Part shown: in pieces, positions 32,959 to 43,325 of the stretch
Layout: every line of letters begins with the position of its first letter
Numbering within the stretch: position 1 is the first letter of the stretch
NCBI GenBank assembly: GCA_009801085.1
Contig: VNWV01000010.1
Coordinates: 186,001-250,000 of the forward strand
Origin: Lasiodiplodia sp. COLG20
Taxonomy: Eukaryota; Ascomycota; Dothideomycetes; Botryosphaeriales; Botryosphaeriaceae
DNA: 64,000 nt
Reading direction: 5' to 3'
Notes under the pieces: model-generated
Database searches by the model: none
Told to the model about the DNA's origin: nothing
The model's input: the letters and a program-made list of their open reading frames with translations, nothing else
Made by a program: the position numbers and the translations under genes

Positions 32959-34120
32959 ACTGCTTTCTCTTACTATTATTTCTTTCTTTGTATTAGTCGA
33001 AGAGCAATCTCCGGGATGCTGGTGGGGCCGTCTCCCCCACGCATCAGGATCTCGCCGGTCTTCTGACTGTGTCTTACGAATATGTTTGAAATGGGTTCAT
33101 GATCAGGTTCCAAAAAGCGTCGTTATTTGGCAATGCTACGTCTTAGCAATATACCAAAGTCATGAGGGGTTTGGAGGGTTCTTTCAATTGGGTGGGTTTG
33201 TTGCATGGTGCTGGCGGCGTACATGATCTTTGCCTTTTTCTTCTCTTCTTCCCCATGCATGTACTTAGTAACAATTTTGTGCTCTGTTTCTGTTTACATA
33301 GTTAGATTGAATGTCACTGTTTTTTTTTTTTTTTTTCCTTCGCTTCAACGATTTGGATGCCTTGTATTCTGCTAATTGGAGGGAACTCGTGGCATCAGGG
33401 CACGGATAGTGGAGCTGCAGTGATGTGAAGGCAGGAGCTTGACCCTGAAGTTTAACAGGGAACCATGTGGGGAGAGTAAGAGCAGTCGTAGCTCGTTCTA
33501 GTGACGGTGGCATTGGGGCTGATTGGATAAGGTAGGTTTCGATTAATGTACAAGTGGATTATGGAGGCCTCACCGCACTTCCAAGTGAAGAGTACATGTG
33601 AAACCACAACGGAGCGCCTTCAAATATTTAGCGTTGTCTGAGGCTATGACATCATTGAAAGAGCAAGGATCGGCATATACACCAAGGGCAAGGACGCGAG
33701 ATAGTTACAAATTTACATTTTCGCCTTCCAGTTCGATTCTCTTTCAACCTCCATTCCCATAGTTTTCGGTCCCATTATCATCGTTCTACTCAATCAAATT
33801 TTTTCTCGCTACTTTCGTAGTCCAATGTCTCGTCACTGTCTCTCTCGAATTCCAGTCCAATTCCCCGCACTCGGCCATCTCCTGGATCGAGAACATTTGC
33901 AAGCTGTAGCACTTGAAGCAAGAATTTGATTCCTCACTAACTTTGCACTTGTAGAGAGGTCTACCAGTAACATATTCGAATGCCGTCAGAGACTCTCAAT
34001 TTATTTTGAAATGGAATAGACAACTTATGAACTGACGTCAACTGTAGTGCATGTCTGGTCAAAATTCATCTGCAATTGGAGGTAAATGATAAGCTTATTT
34101 CAATTGCTTTGAAACCCATC
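32959..34120. other. Convergent intergenic region with T17 tract
   Basis: About 1.16 kb between convergent genes. It includes a 17-nt T run at 33320-33336. No gene seen. Confidence 0.5.
33320..33336. repeat. T17 homopolymer
   Basis: Seventeen consecutive T in a convergent intergenic region, downstream of the esterase gene. Confidence 0.85.
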
Positions 34121-35065
34121 TCATGTGTAGAGATCTGGAAATGCAGAGGGACCCCAAAGCCAGTGGATTTCCTCCTTCACCAAGCGAGGCCAGTCGATAT
34201 CCATTCTAGCCTCCTTCGTCACCACGTGGACACGAATGAGATGATTCCAGCATAGCTTGAGATAATCTTTCAATCTCTCAGCGTTTCCCGGAGCCAGAGG
34301 GTCGACGCCCTCATCCCTTAGCTTCTGACCATTTTCCCCATAGGAGAACTCACGTCCAAAGAACTGCCGGTGGGGGACTGTCCATGCATCAGACCCGCGG
34401 GACTGAGTGCCGCCCATCAAGATTTTCACGAATGCCTCCATAACTCTGTAGTCGCTCTGAGGTCCCCTGCCACCGCCCTCGCTCTCCTCGGGCATCCAGA
34501 GCTGCGGCCTACAATAGATGACGTTCAGGAAAATGTAAGACATCAGCGCCGCGCGGGCGATGTTGTTGAATCCCGGATCAGGACCGCCGAAGTTCCAAAG
34601 ATGCTTCAATGGCTCGGCCTCCAGGTGAGCGATCCTCAGCAGCGGCTCGATCTCGTTCAGGATCAGCAGAGCCATCACGACATCGGCTCGGTCATCGCAG
34701 ACGGAGCTGAAACCGTCCTTCCAATTCGCGGCCTTGCTGAAGCGGGTTGTGTTCATGCTGCTCGACCAGACGAGTGGTGAATTGAGGTACTCTTGGGCTT
34801 TCTGCGCCACGTCGTCGGGTAGGATAACGGCTTCATCGTCGTAGGTTTCGAACTCCGCGGGGTATTTCTTGCGCTCCGAGTTTGAGAAGTCCTCGAGCGT
34901 CTTCATGAAAACGCGGACAAAATGCTCCCGCTTCTTTTGAGCCGCCTCGCCGCTCTGTGTCTCGAGGATCGTGTGTCGTTCTGGTGTTCCACGAGCGCCG
35001 ATTTTGACGGCGTCGAAGCTTGAGCTCAGCGCCTCCCAAGGGATATTGTGTGTTTGATGCGCCAT
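34121..35065 (-). CDS. Hypothetical helical protein
   Basis: An uninterrupted frame of 314 aa with protein-like composition: charged N-terminal third (QKKREHFVRVFMKTLEDFSNSERKK), then mainly helical segments (VVMALLILNEIEPLLRIAHLEAE, ARAALMSYIFLNVIYC) and a Trp-rich C-terminus (IHWLWGPSAFPDLYT). No catalytic motif, transmembrane topology or signal peptide is clear and I do not recognise the family. Codon use and a single ATG at the start of the frame support a gene. It borders the anomalous block to its right. Confidence 0.7.
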   Translation of the reverse strand: MAHQTHNIPWEALSSSFDAVKIGARGTPERHTILETQSGEAAQKKREHFVRVFMKTLEDFSNSERKKYPAEFETYDDEAVILPDDVAQKAQEYLNSPLVWSSSMNTTRFSKAANWKDGFSSVCDDRADVVMALLILNEIEPLLRIAHLEAEPLKHLWNFGGPDPGFNNIARAALMSYIFLNVIYCRPQLWMPEESEGGGRGPQSDYRVMEAFVKILMGGTQSRGSDAWTVPHRQFFGREFSYGENGQKLRDEGVDPLAPGNAERLKDYLKLCWNHLIRVHVVTKEARMDIDWPRLVKEEIHWLWGPSAFPDLYT

Positions 35066-35540
35066 AATTCTTGTTGCGTAGCTTGATAGATGTAGATGAG
35101 AGGTGTGGAAATGCTTTTGTTGTAGTTGACTTCGTGACAGGCCAAGGGTGGAATCAGAGGACCCAGGCTGCTTAAAACAGTGGTCTATTAATCTTCAGAG
35201 CGCATAAGCCGAGATCCAGTTACTTTAGATACGATGCCTGAACAGTGTGTCACAAGCGTGGCTTGTGTGGAGCTCTGCGGGCCTCTCGTGTTCAATGAGT
35301 CATTAGGTGCGCTTGTAGACTGCCCCGGTATCTGTTTCAGGCTCTTCGGTCAACGAGACCGCCACTGTTCTTGCGACATATGACAATTCCATGCTGATAT
35401 CAAGCAGAAATATGACGGAGCTCTCAATTTTCCTGTACATAGGGAATGCCTTTACGTGGCGTGCAGGATAAGTAGTTCCAGCTCCGGTTGGAATGAAACT
35501 AAATTCCCTTCATGACCTGGTCAGTCATTAAATGACCAAC
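35066..35540. other. Intergenic region
   Basis: Promoter side of the helical hypothetical gene. No gene seen. Confidence 0.45.
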
Positions 35541-36760
35541 GCTTCCTCTTCAGGTCACCATACCACGAAAAGCCAAACCCCTGGGTTATACCCGGTGAGT
35601 GGTGGTTTGTTGGGTGCCGGTATTTTCGGGACGGGCTAGTCCCTAACCGAATCGACCTATTGGCCTCACCCTGAGAGAGGGCAACCTATGGTAGGCAGGG
35701 GAGACGTTACGAACCGGTATACCCCCGGTCTGTCCGTTTAACCCTACCAACCTCCCAGACGGTGTTGCGGAATGCGATCGCTGCACGCTTTCCCCCTGTT
35801 CGATGTCGGTCCACATCTTACTGAGGGAGCGAGACGCGAATCACGACCGCTCTTTATAACTGATTTGCCATTGGCGCTTCAGTTTCCGCACCGTTTGCCC
35901 TGAGAGGATGGCGGAGCCCCGCGCCTCTCGAAGCAATCCCTCAATCGGCAGATGCTCTGCCTCCCACTCGAAAAGCGATTACCCCTTTGGAGGTATAGTT
36001 GCACGTTGCACAGGTTTACAACTTAAGCCGACGCGTAACGTGCGCCGACCGACAGAGGATATGTCCTCTCGAGCCAGGGAGACCGTTTCCAGTCTGCCTG
36101 CTACGGCCCATCATCCGGTCACAACAACCGGAAGCTTCCCGTTGCCTAACTTCCCATATCGAAAGACGTGCTACCTGGGTGGCAGCCAATCCGCCGACTT
36201 AGGGCCCATAGGCTCTCTGTCTTGCACCCCTTGACTTTCGAACCATGCCACTGTGACCTGTGGCTGGGTGGTCAACGGATACTACGCACCTCCTGTCCTT
36301 CGCATGCAAGCCCTCCCTAGCGAGGTTTGATACTACCGGTCATAGCCTGGCTCAAGCCCAGACCGGCCCTTGGCTAGGGTGCCGAGCTTTATAGTCTCGT
36401 CACTTTTGCAGTCATGCGAATTTCGGGAGGAGGGGGGGTCCTGTCGCCAACGGCGTCGGATGCGTTTTACCTATTCCCCTCTTGAACGGCCCTCTTTGAC
36501 AAGTTGTTTAGACACGTTGGGCGACGTGTTTGAAGCTATTGGTTTCACCACCAAAAGAACAAAATAGGGTCATCATCGGGTGGACACCAGTAAGGGCGCA
36601 TGTGCCTTACGGAGGTGCTAATCACTCAGACAACTTCCCCGTTCGTAACTTGGGATGGTTACTTATGGGAGGAACCTCGAAAAGGTTAACTTCTTTCATC
36701 CTCCCTTTAGTACTGAAAGAGTGGTCTGAAATGCGTGGGTAAGTGGGTGAGCGGTCAATT
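35541..36760. other. Hairpin-dense block of unknown origin
   Basis: About 1.2 kb unlike its surroundings. It holds many short perfect stem-loops, for example AGAGGA-TATG-TCCTCT (36053-36068), ACACGT-TGGGCG-ACGTGT (36512-36529) and ACCGG-TATACC-CCGGT (35713-35728). No single reading frame runs through it on either strand. One frame stays open for about 140 codons (35582-35998) only if TGA is read as Trp. It has no spliceosomal gene structure. It could be a structured RNA gene, an organelle or RNA-element-derived insertion, or a decayed repeat; I cannot name it. Boundaries are approximate. Confidence 0.4.
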
Positions 36761-37002
36761 ATGGTCAGAGCTTTTCTTGATGAAAGCGGGCCAAAGCAGG
36801 GAAGTTGATCACCATACCCTTCTGTTTGTGATGGCTCTACAGGCTTTCCAAAGCGCTCAATAAGTCGGGTGAGGATTTTTGAGAGAGAGCCCTGGCACTC
36901 ATACCTATTCCCACCTTTCACTTTCTGGAGGTCATACACGACATCTCCGGAATCGCCGTCAGGCTGGTTGATAATGATGCTTCCTTTTCGGAGATGGGCC
37001 AT
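36622..37002 (-). CDS. Doubtful 126-codon ORF, possible gene remnant
   Basis: A minus-strand ORF opening with MAHLRKGSIIINQPDGDSG and containing a plausible amphipathic stretch (SLSKILTRLIERFGK). The N-terminal 75 residues look protein-like. The remainder runs into the hairpin-dense block, where the composition changes, so this may be a gene cut by an insertion, or chance. No family recognised. Confidence 0.25.
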   Translation of the reverse strand: MAHLRKGSIIINQPDGDSGDVVYDLQKVKGGNRYECQGSLSKILTRLIERFGKPVEPSQTEGYGDQLPCFGPLSSRKALTIIDRSPTYPRISDHSFSTKGRMKEVNLFEVPPISNHPKLRTGKLSE

Positions 37003-37982
37003 AAAATGCTAGTGCCAATCCAGACGAGCGGGCCATGCTTCATATGAGGGAATGGGACGAGTACTTAGCAGGCGGCCGTTGTAGCTAATGCTACCCCGTA
37101 CACGCCCGCTCAGAGGGAGGCGATAGCGATATAGTGGTCGCTAATTATGCCTCAAGTGTGGGTCTGTTTGTTAGTAGCTGATTGTGTAAAATCAGGAGGC
37201 ACTCTGTGATACCCATCAAACATCATAGTAGCTGCTGTGCCTTCGTGCAACCAGCGGGTGATGTAGCCTACCGCCTAGAGCGTGGGCGCATCAAGCTTGA
37301 TGGCTCGCCCATTACAAGTATGCAACACTACGCCACAAACCTCACCGAGGGGCTCTGCTACTGGTTTCGCAGCTCTCTATATATTCGCGATAAGTGTTTT
37401 CAAGGAAGGCAGGGCCAAGGCTAGTTCGCGGGAAAGCCCGTAAGCTGCTGATCCCTCAGGCTGCAAGAATAGAGACAGTCGAGATGATCAGCGTGGATCT
37501 CAGCCGAGCGGTTCGGAAGCGCGGGCGTGGGGCTACCCGCATAATGATTCGCCAATGGGGCTTGAAAGTCGCATCACACACATTGTCACACTCACAGCCT
37601 TGCCGCAGCCAGCTTAAAGCAAAGCTGACCTGCCCACTACCACTGTTACCGCAAACAAGAGCATCCTACTACTTATCGCTACCCCGAAAAACGACAGTAT
37701 TTCTTTCGCGCATATCACGAACAGCTTTTGAAGCCTGCCATGGACTGTAATACACATGTTGCTGCTTGCGGTGACTCCAAAACACCCAGTCAAGGTATGC
37801 ATCGTAGTAATTGACGTAATACAATCGGTTCTTAATGAACTCAGGCTCTCCTACCTCGGAAGATGTTGGCACAGTCGAAAAGAGAGAAGGGCTGCAAGGT
37901 TTGATGTACGTGACTCAAAACCAAAAAAAAAAAAAAAAAAAACATTCGAGTATATTTGACTGACCAATACAAGCTTCTGCAG
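37003..37982. other. Region left of the CorA-like gene, unresolved
   Basis: About 980 bp that should contain the 5' exons of the CorA-like gene if it is intact, but no plus-strand exon with a convincing start is found. A minus-strand frame at 37669-37872 (Tyr/Trp-rich, KNRLYYVNYYDAYLDWVFW) looks protein-like but stands alone. A run of 20 A lies at 37923-37942. Confidence 0.35.
37923..37942. repeat. A20 homopolymer
   Basis: Twenty consecutive A, about 40 bp left of the first visible CorA-like exon. It may be microsatellite growth or the 3' trace of a retroposed copy. Confidence 0.85.
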
Positions 37983-39292
37983 CGCTGAGAAGTTGAAAGC
38001 AAAAGACGGTCCCCTCAACAAACTTGACATCGACGATAGGTTTGTCCGCTTGGCGCGCCACCACGCAAGAAAAGACTCCAACGGGTTATTCGGTTGTCGT
38101 ACGGTTCACAAAGCGGGCCAAGGCCCTTTGAAGCATGGTAAAGCTATCTTAAACTGCTTCACGTCCGTAAAAGCTGATACATCTATAGACTCCTGGTGCT
38201 GTTTCAAGATCAAACAAGTTCAGAGACAGAGAGACGGATCCTCAGGGAGTCCTGATCAAGAGGTCGCCTACACATGGCAACAACCAAGTATAAACATCTC
38301 CTGGAACGCGCAAGATCATGTCACGCTCATCTTGTGCATGGATGTTCCCAAGGAGTTGGAAGGGGCAATAAAAGACGCTTGGGAGAGCGGATGCATCGAT
38401 GGCAGAGACCCTTACAATTGGCACTGTTTTATCATAGAGAATATTTCGGACATCTATGATGGAGCAATATGGTCATTGAGAGACTTCGTTCGCCTGGACG
38501 TTGAAAAGGTACGGTTAGCTCAATTGTCCCATGCGCGACTGTACTGATGTGGCAGAAAACAGAAGCGCATCCCTGATTCCATCGATTTCGAGAGACTTCA
38601 CGAAATTGCAAGGCATATAATACATTCGAACGAGACCCTCGAAGTTGCTCTCAGCACACTGGAAGGCATGCAAGAGGCTCACCATGCCTTCAGCGAAGAA
38701 GCATTTGGCAAACCAGAAGATTCTGGGGACTTTTCGGCACGGCATACACAATTGGAAATCTCAGGCCTCAAACGGACCATAAGGGCTTCCTTTTTACGCT
38801 CCAAATCTTTGAGCGATCGTATACACAACGAAATCAACCTCGTAAGTTTGTAGAAAGAGCGTGTGTTGGAATAGCGTTAACGTATCTTGGCTACACAGGC
38901 ATATAATCTGGTAAACCAGCGAGACAGCTTTTTGATGAAGACGATAGCCGTGATGACGCTCATATATCTTCCCGGGTCGTACATTGCAGTGAGTCTATGC
39001 TTGTCCCGTTTGAACAGGGCGCTTGCTGACATATTAGACAATATTTGGCATGAACTTCTTCGATTACTCCGCGACGGAAGGCCTGGTTGTTTCGCACATG
39101 TTTTGGCTTTACTGGGTGCTCATGGCAATCTTGACCGTGATTACGGTCGGCACGTGGTTAATATGGCAATATCGAGGCAAGCATATACGGAAGCAAGCCC
39201 CACCGAAAGAAAGTACAAGGATTGTTTCTTGGGAATTGCTTGAGGGTAAAGTCCGGAAGCGGAAGAGTTCCGCCGCTATGACTGAGGTGTGA
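37983..39292 (+). CDS. CorA-like membrane protein, 5' end unresolved
   Basis: Four exons are visible (37983-38508, 38563-38841, 38899-38988, 39038-39292; all joins phase 0), giving 382 codons up to the stop. The C-terminal part has the fungal CorA-like layout: a long helix (LSTLEGMQEAHHAFSEEAF), NQRDSFLMKTIAVMTLIYLPGSYIA (TM1) leading into TIFGMNFF, which carries the GMN-type motif of CorA Mg2+ channels, then TM2 (FWLYWVLMAILTVITVGTWLIW) and a basic tail. By family this could be a divalent-cation channel-like protein, though many fungal relatives are uncharacterised. The first visible exon starts at an acceptor in phase 2 and has no usable ATG for about 115 codons, so upstream exons are missing from my model or lost. 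Confidence 0.72.
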
Positions 39293-41134
39293 TGTGGTAT
39301 TGCTGGAGGCTCAATCTTGCTAGCTTTGTTTTTACTATGAGATGATGAAGGATTGAAACTGCCTTTGCGAGGTGATCATCATGTCCAGGAGCGTCTGTAA
39401 CTCGCTTGTGAAACACGGACCTGAGATCAAAGATGTCAGCATACCGGGAAGCTACGTAATTGAAGTTTGCTGATCACGATCCATGCGAAAGTCCTCCGCA
39501 GCGCTGGAGAAATGCGCGTGACCGTCTAGATCGTGGGGTAGGAAGCGCCGTTGTCACTTTAGAGTTAGCAATGCTGCACGTGACTACATAGGTGGGTTGA
39601 GGGCGCCGCGAGCCTCACGGCGGCATGTGCCGGGTTGATGTTTGTCAGTCGCTAACGCAAGATTCATGATAGGCGGCAGGCGATTCAGACGATCAGTAGG
39701 CTAACACGTCATGTCGGGCGTCGGCAGGCACCACGGAAAGGCGAAGTCGTGTACGTGGCAACGGCGTGACAATCAATCTACAATCGGAGACATGGTCCGT
39801 TAGCTCTTGGGTCCTTGCGGCCGTTAAAGTATACAGGCAGCGGAGCGGAGTCTCGGCGGGCGCGGGGCGAATTGCCGAATGACTTCACTGAAGAGCCGAC
39901 GGATCGTTATTTAACCACAGTCGGACCGAGCGAGCTAGCGAAATGTTCGGGCCCGCCGCTCTTCTTGGAGGCTGATGAAGCCCAGTGCGAGCTCACACGG
40001 AGGCGGATCGACACAAGCAAACCACGCCAAAGCGGCGGTGAGTGGGTTCTGATGCGGGTCACTCGGAGCTTGGAGCGTCAGGAGGGGGGTGGCCAAAACG
40101 GCAGCTGCAGGTTGCCGCCAGCGGCTGCGACGACGACGATGCGGCGCAGATTGCATCTGGAAGTTCGGAGTTGTTTTGGGATGTGATGTGAGGTCGGAAG
40201 AAGCTATGCGGAGAAGGGCAGTCGCGACAGGGCTCTCGCAGCGGCTAGGCCCGATAACGGAGAATTTAGAACAATATGGCGCGATAGCGTTGAGGCATAA
40301 AGCAGGCATTGCCGGCAGCAATGCGATTGGCGGGAAAAGCGGGCTGGATGGGTTGCGGAGTTGGCGGAAACACGGCGTTTGTAGGCGGGCAGTCGGCGTG
40401 ATCGGCCGCTGCTGCATCCGACACTTCACCTCCCGGCGCTGTGTTCCAGTGCGGCTGCATGTTGAGCGCCTGCCTGATCGTCTCAACACAAATTGTTGCC
40501 TGATGTCAGCGTGCCACGCGGCGGCCTCGCACGAAACGCTGCTCCGAGCAGTCAGTAGCAATCTCTCCGGCCGCGTCGCTTGTCTGGCGCGGCCCACCCC
40601 GCGCTCGAATACTTAGCGCGGGCCGGCTGATTCCACCAGGCGAGCGAAGGCTGATTCGGGGCGCTGGGCCTATCAGGCGCGATGGGCAGGCCACCTTCTC
40701 GAAGCGTGGTAGCTGCGGCAGGGTCAGCTTCTACATGCAGGCGCACACAAGGCCGCCCGGAGGCGCTCGCGGGGCACAATCCCTGCCCCAAGTCCAGGCC
40801 ATAGCTTTTGTGAACCCACCTGCCCATTCTTATCCTCCGCACTCCTCCATCCACCACAGCCTTCTCGCAACTTCGCGCTGAGATGCCGCTGAGTCCTGCG
40901 TCGCGAGCACCCGGCGACTGCTGATTATTCTCGCGCAGCGCATCCCGCAGAGCTTGACCCCATGGCCGCGCTCGAGGTAAGGCTGCACGTTTCCTTGGCC
41001 CTTCCGCTGCGTCCGTCCGCCTCTTCCGCATGCTTTCGCTCCGTGCTCAGTCCTTAATATGCCCCCATTGCTGCCTGCAACTCCCATCTTAAGCCCGCCG
41101 TGCCTGAGCCCGCCGCCCTCTCCATTGCTAACCA
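39293..41134. other. Intergenic region, no gene seen
   Basis: About 1.8 kb, GC-rich on the right. Open frames overlap on both strands without motifs. The last 100 bp are a pyrimidine-rich leader with an upstream ATG at 41059 that opens a frame overlapping the next gene's start. Confidence 0.45.
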
Positions 41135-43325
41135 ATGGACAAACTCCAGGTCTCCGTCGCCGTCTCGGCCGTTGCCTCGGCCTTTCACAGTGGCGCCGAG
41201 CTGCTCAAGCAGCTGAAGAAGCAGCGCAAGAAGAGAAAGGGCGAAGAAGCCTACAAGGAAAAGGCCCTGCTGGAGTCTCTGGAGAATGGCGAGACTCAGA
41301 TCGAGCAGCGCTACGCTGCCGACTGCCAGGAGTTGGGCCAGAGCATCCGCATCGGCGACGGTGAGTGCTGCATCTGCTGACTAACTCGCACCCGCGCTGA
41401 CCTGACCAGCCATTGCCCGTGAGCGTCTGCTTCACATCGCAGTCTCCATCCAGTCCGACGTCATCAGGAGCCTGCAAATCGCCACACGAAATGAATCGGC
41501 CGTCGTCGACCTCACTGCCTTGCATGAGGCTTCGGTCATGCTTAGGCGTGACACTCTGACCGCTCTGGCAGAACTGCGTCAGCGCACCCTCAACGACATG
41601 CCCTCCGAGTCCCGCCGGAGATTGAACAGCGATGCCGGATATTCCTCCTCGATCAGCAGCCTTCAAAGGACCTCTCTAAGCAACAGCCAGCGGTCGCGCG
41701 CCTCGACCAATTTCTCCGACAATCTTCCCCCGGCTGTCACCATTCTTAACACCGACGAGAAGCCAAAGAGCGTTCTCTCAAGGGTCTTTTCTCACAGGAG
41801 AAGCTCTTCTGCTCTAACCTCGCAATCCAGCAACTCCAGCAATTCCGAAAAGAGGAATTCTGGTTACAACATGGCCTCAAACTTGCCGTGGGTGTCGGAT
41901 CGTGCATCCCAGGAACATCAAGATTTGATCAATCCTCAATCCCACGAGCTTCCTGCAGAAGTCCCAGTAAGGCTTCGCCCGCCCATGGACCCTCCGCCAC
42001 CGCCCGCCTACTCTCCCAGCAGGTTCAACCGTGGCCACTTCGAGTCAGACAGGAAATTCGACCCTTCTCATTTCCCCGAGAGCCCTCGTCCAATCCACCC
42101 CCTGGAAAGAGAGTCGATGGACCAGCAGCAGATCGAGGCCATGAGCTTGAATGCTGCAGTACAGGCCCCACCTACCGTGATGAGGACTTCGGCGGAGGTC
42201 AACGAAGCTTTCAACCAGTGCATGGGCTCTCTGAGGCTGGACCAAGAATTGCGGCCTACGTCCTGGTTGAGTTCCAGCGCATCTGTTACCTCCTCAAGCC
42301 ACTACTCAACATCGGAAAATGCCACTGGAGACAATGCGACCGTTTCGTCCGTTAACTACAGCGGTGACGATTGTGCTTCTCTCACCGTTACTACTGCACC
42401 ACCGCGCACACGCCACAGTTACACATCTATCCAAAACAGTAGCCCTTTCAGCACCGACCCTCCGCCAAACGAGCTGTCCTCACCGCCATCTACCGCAACC
42501 ACGACGCTGTCGCACAACCGCGCCTTCTCGGCTCCTACCGTCACCGTCATCCCACCACCGCCCCACTCGCCTGCTCCCCCTGTGCTTCCTCTGTCAGCTC
42601 CCGTCGCACCTGTCGTACCAATGCTTGGCCGGCCCTGCAAAGCGAACAATTATTACAATTTCTGCAAAGGCGCTTGGTCCCTGCGAGAAGAATTCAAGAA
42701 AGGTCTTGTTGTTCGCAACAAGCCTGTCGGCATGTACACGTCCTGCCTTGTCTGGCAGTGCAAGGAATGCAACTTCGAGGGCCCTACTTTTGGCAACAAG
42801 AAGCCATACGCGACCGATCCCCGCACTTACACCTTCGTTCACGATGTCGCTGGTAGCGGCGCCCCCGTCACTGTGAAGTACAAGTGGATTTTCCTCGCCA
42901 AGTCGCACGTCAAGATCAAATCTGGCCTTCTCCGTCCGACCGCGACGGAGAACGAACAGACCGTTGCGACCCTCTCCGGCTTCCTTGGCAGCCACCACCA
43001 AAGGGCCCCGAGCGTGTCCGATGTGTCGAAAGAGAACGGCGCTGTGGACGAAACGAAGTACCTTCACAAGCCTGGGTACAGCTACGGCTGCTCCTTCTGC
43101 TGTGCTGAGGGCCACGTGACGAGCGTGTACGGCAATGCCGAGACGCTGCTTGCGCACGTGGCAGAGGCGCATGCGGCTCCCGCCGTGACGGGAAGGCAAC
43201 CGTTGAGTGCAGATACGCAGACAAGGACCAAGTGCGTTGTTGGGCGCACGCCTGAGAAGACTGAGGAGTGGGATGTTTGGTTCCCAGGATTCCAAGCGCA
43301 GGGCATCATGCCTTTGGCCATCTAG
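41135..43325 (+). CDS. Large fungal protein with zinc-finger-like C-terminus
   Basis: Two exons (41135-41360, 41410-43325; 49-nt phase-1 intron) give 713 aa. The N-terminal 110 residues are helical (SAVASAFHSGAELLKQLKKQRKKRK, then VSIQSDVIRSLQIATRNE). Residues 120-480 are Ser/Pro-rich and probably disordered, with proline runs. The C-terminal 240 residues look folded: CKANNYYNFCKGAW, then CLVWQCKEC (Cys521, 526, 529) and a C2H2-like YGCSFCCAEGH...LLAHVAEAH (Cys636, Cys639, His about 657-662). Ends WFPGFQAQGIMPLAI. I know it as a type of conserved fungal protein, without an assigned function. The out-of-frame upstream ATG at 41059 could reduce translation if it is in the mRNA. Confidence 0.85.

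Noticed and set aside
35541..36760. Endogenous mitovirus polymerase, suggested by a TGA-as-Trp open frame and dense hairpins
   Set aside because: No polymerase motif was found on either strand, and the frame breaks at a TAG within 140 codons. Kept only as an unnamed structured block.
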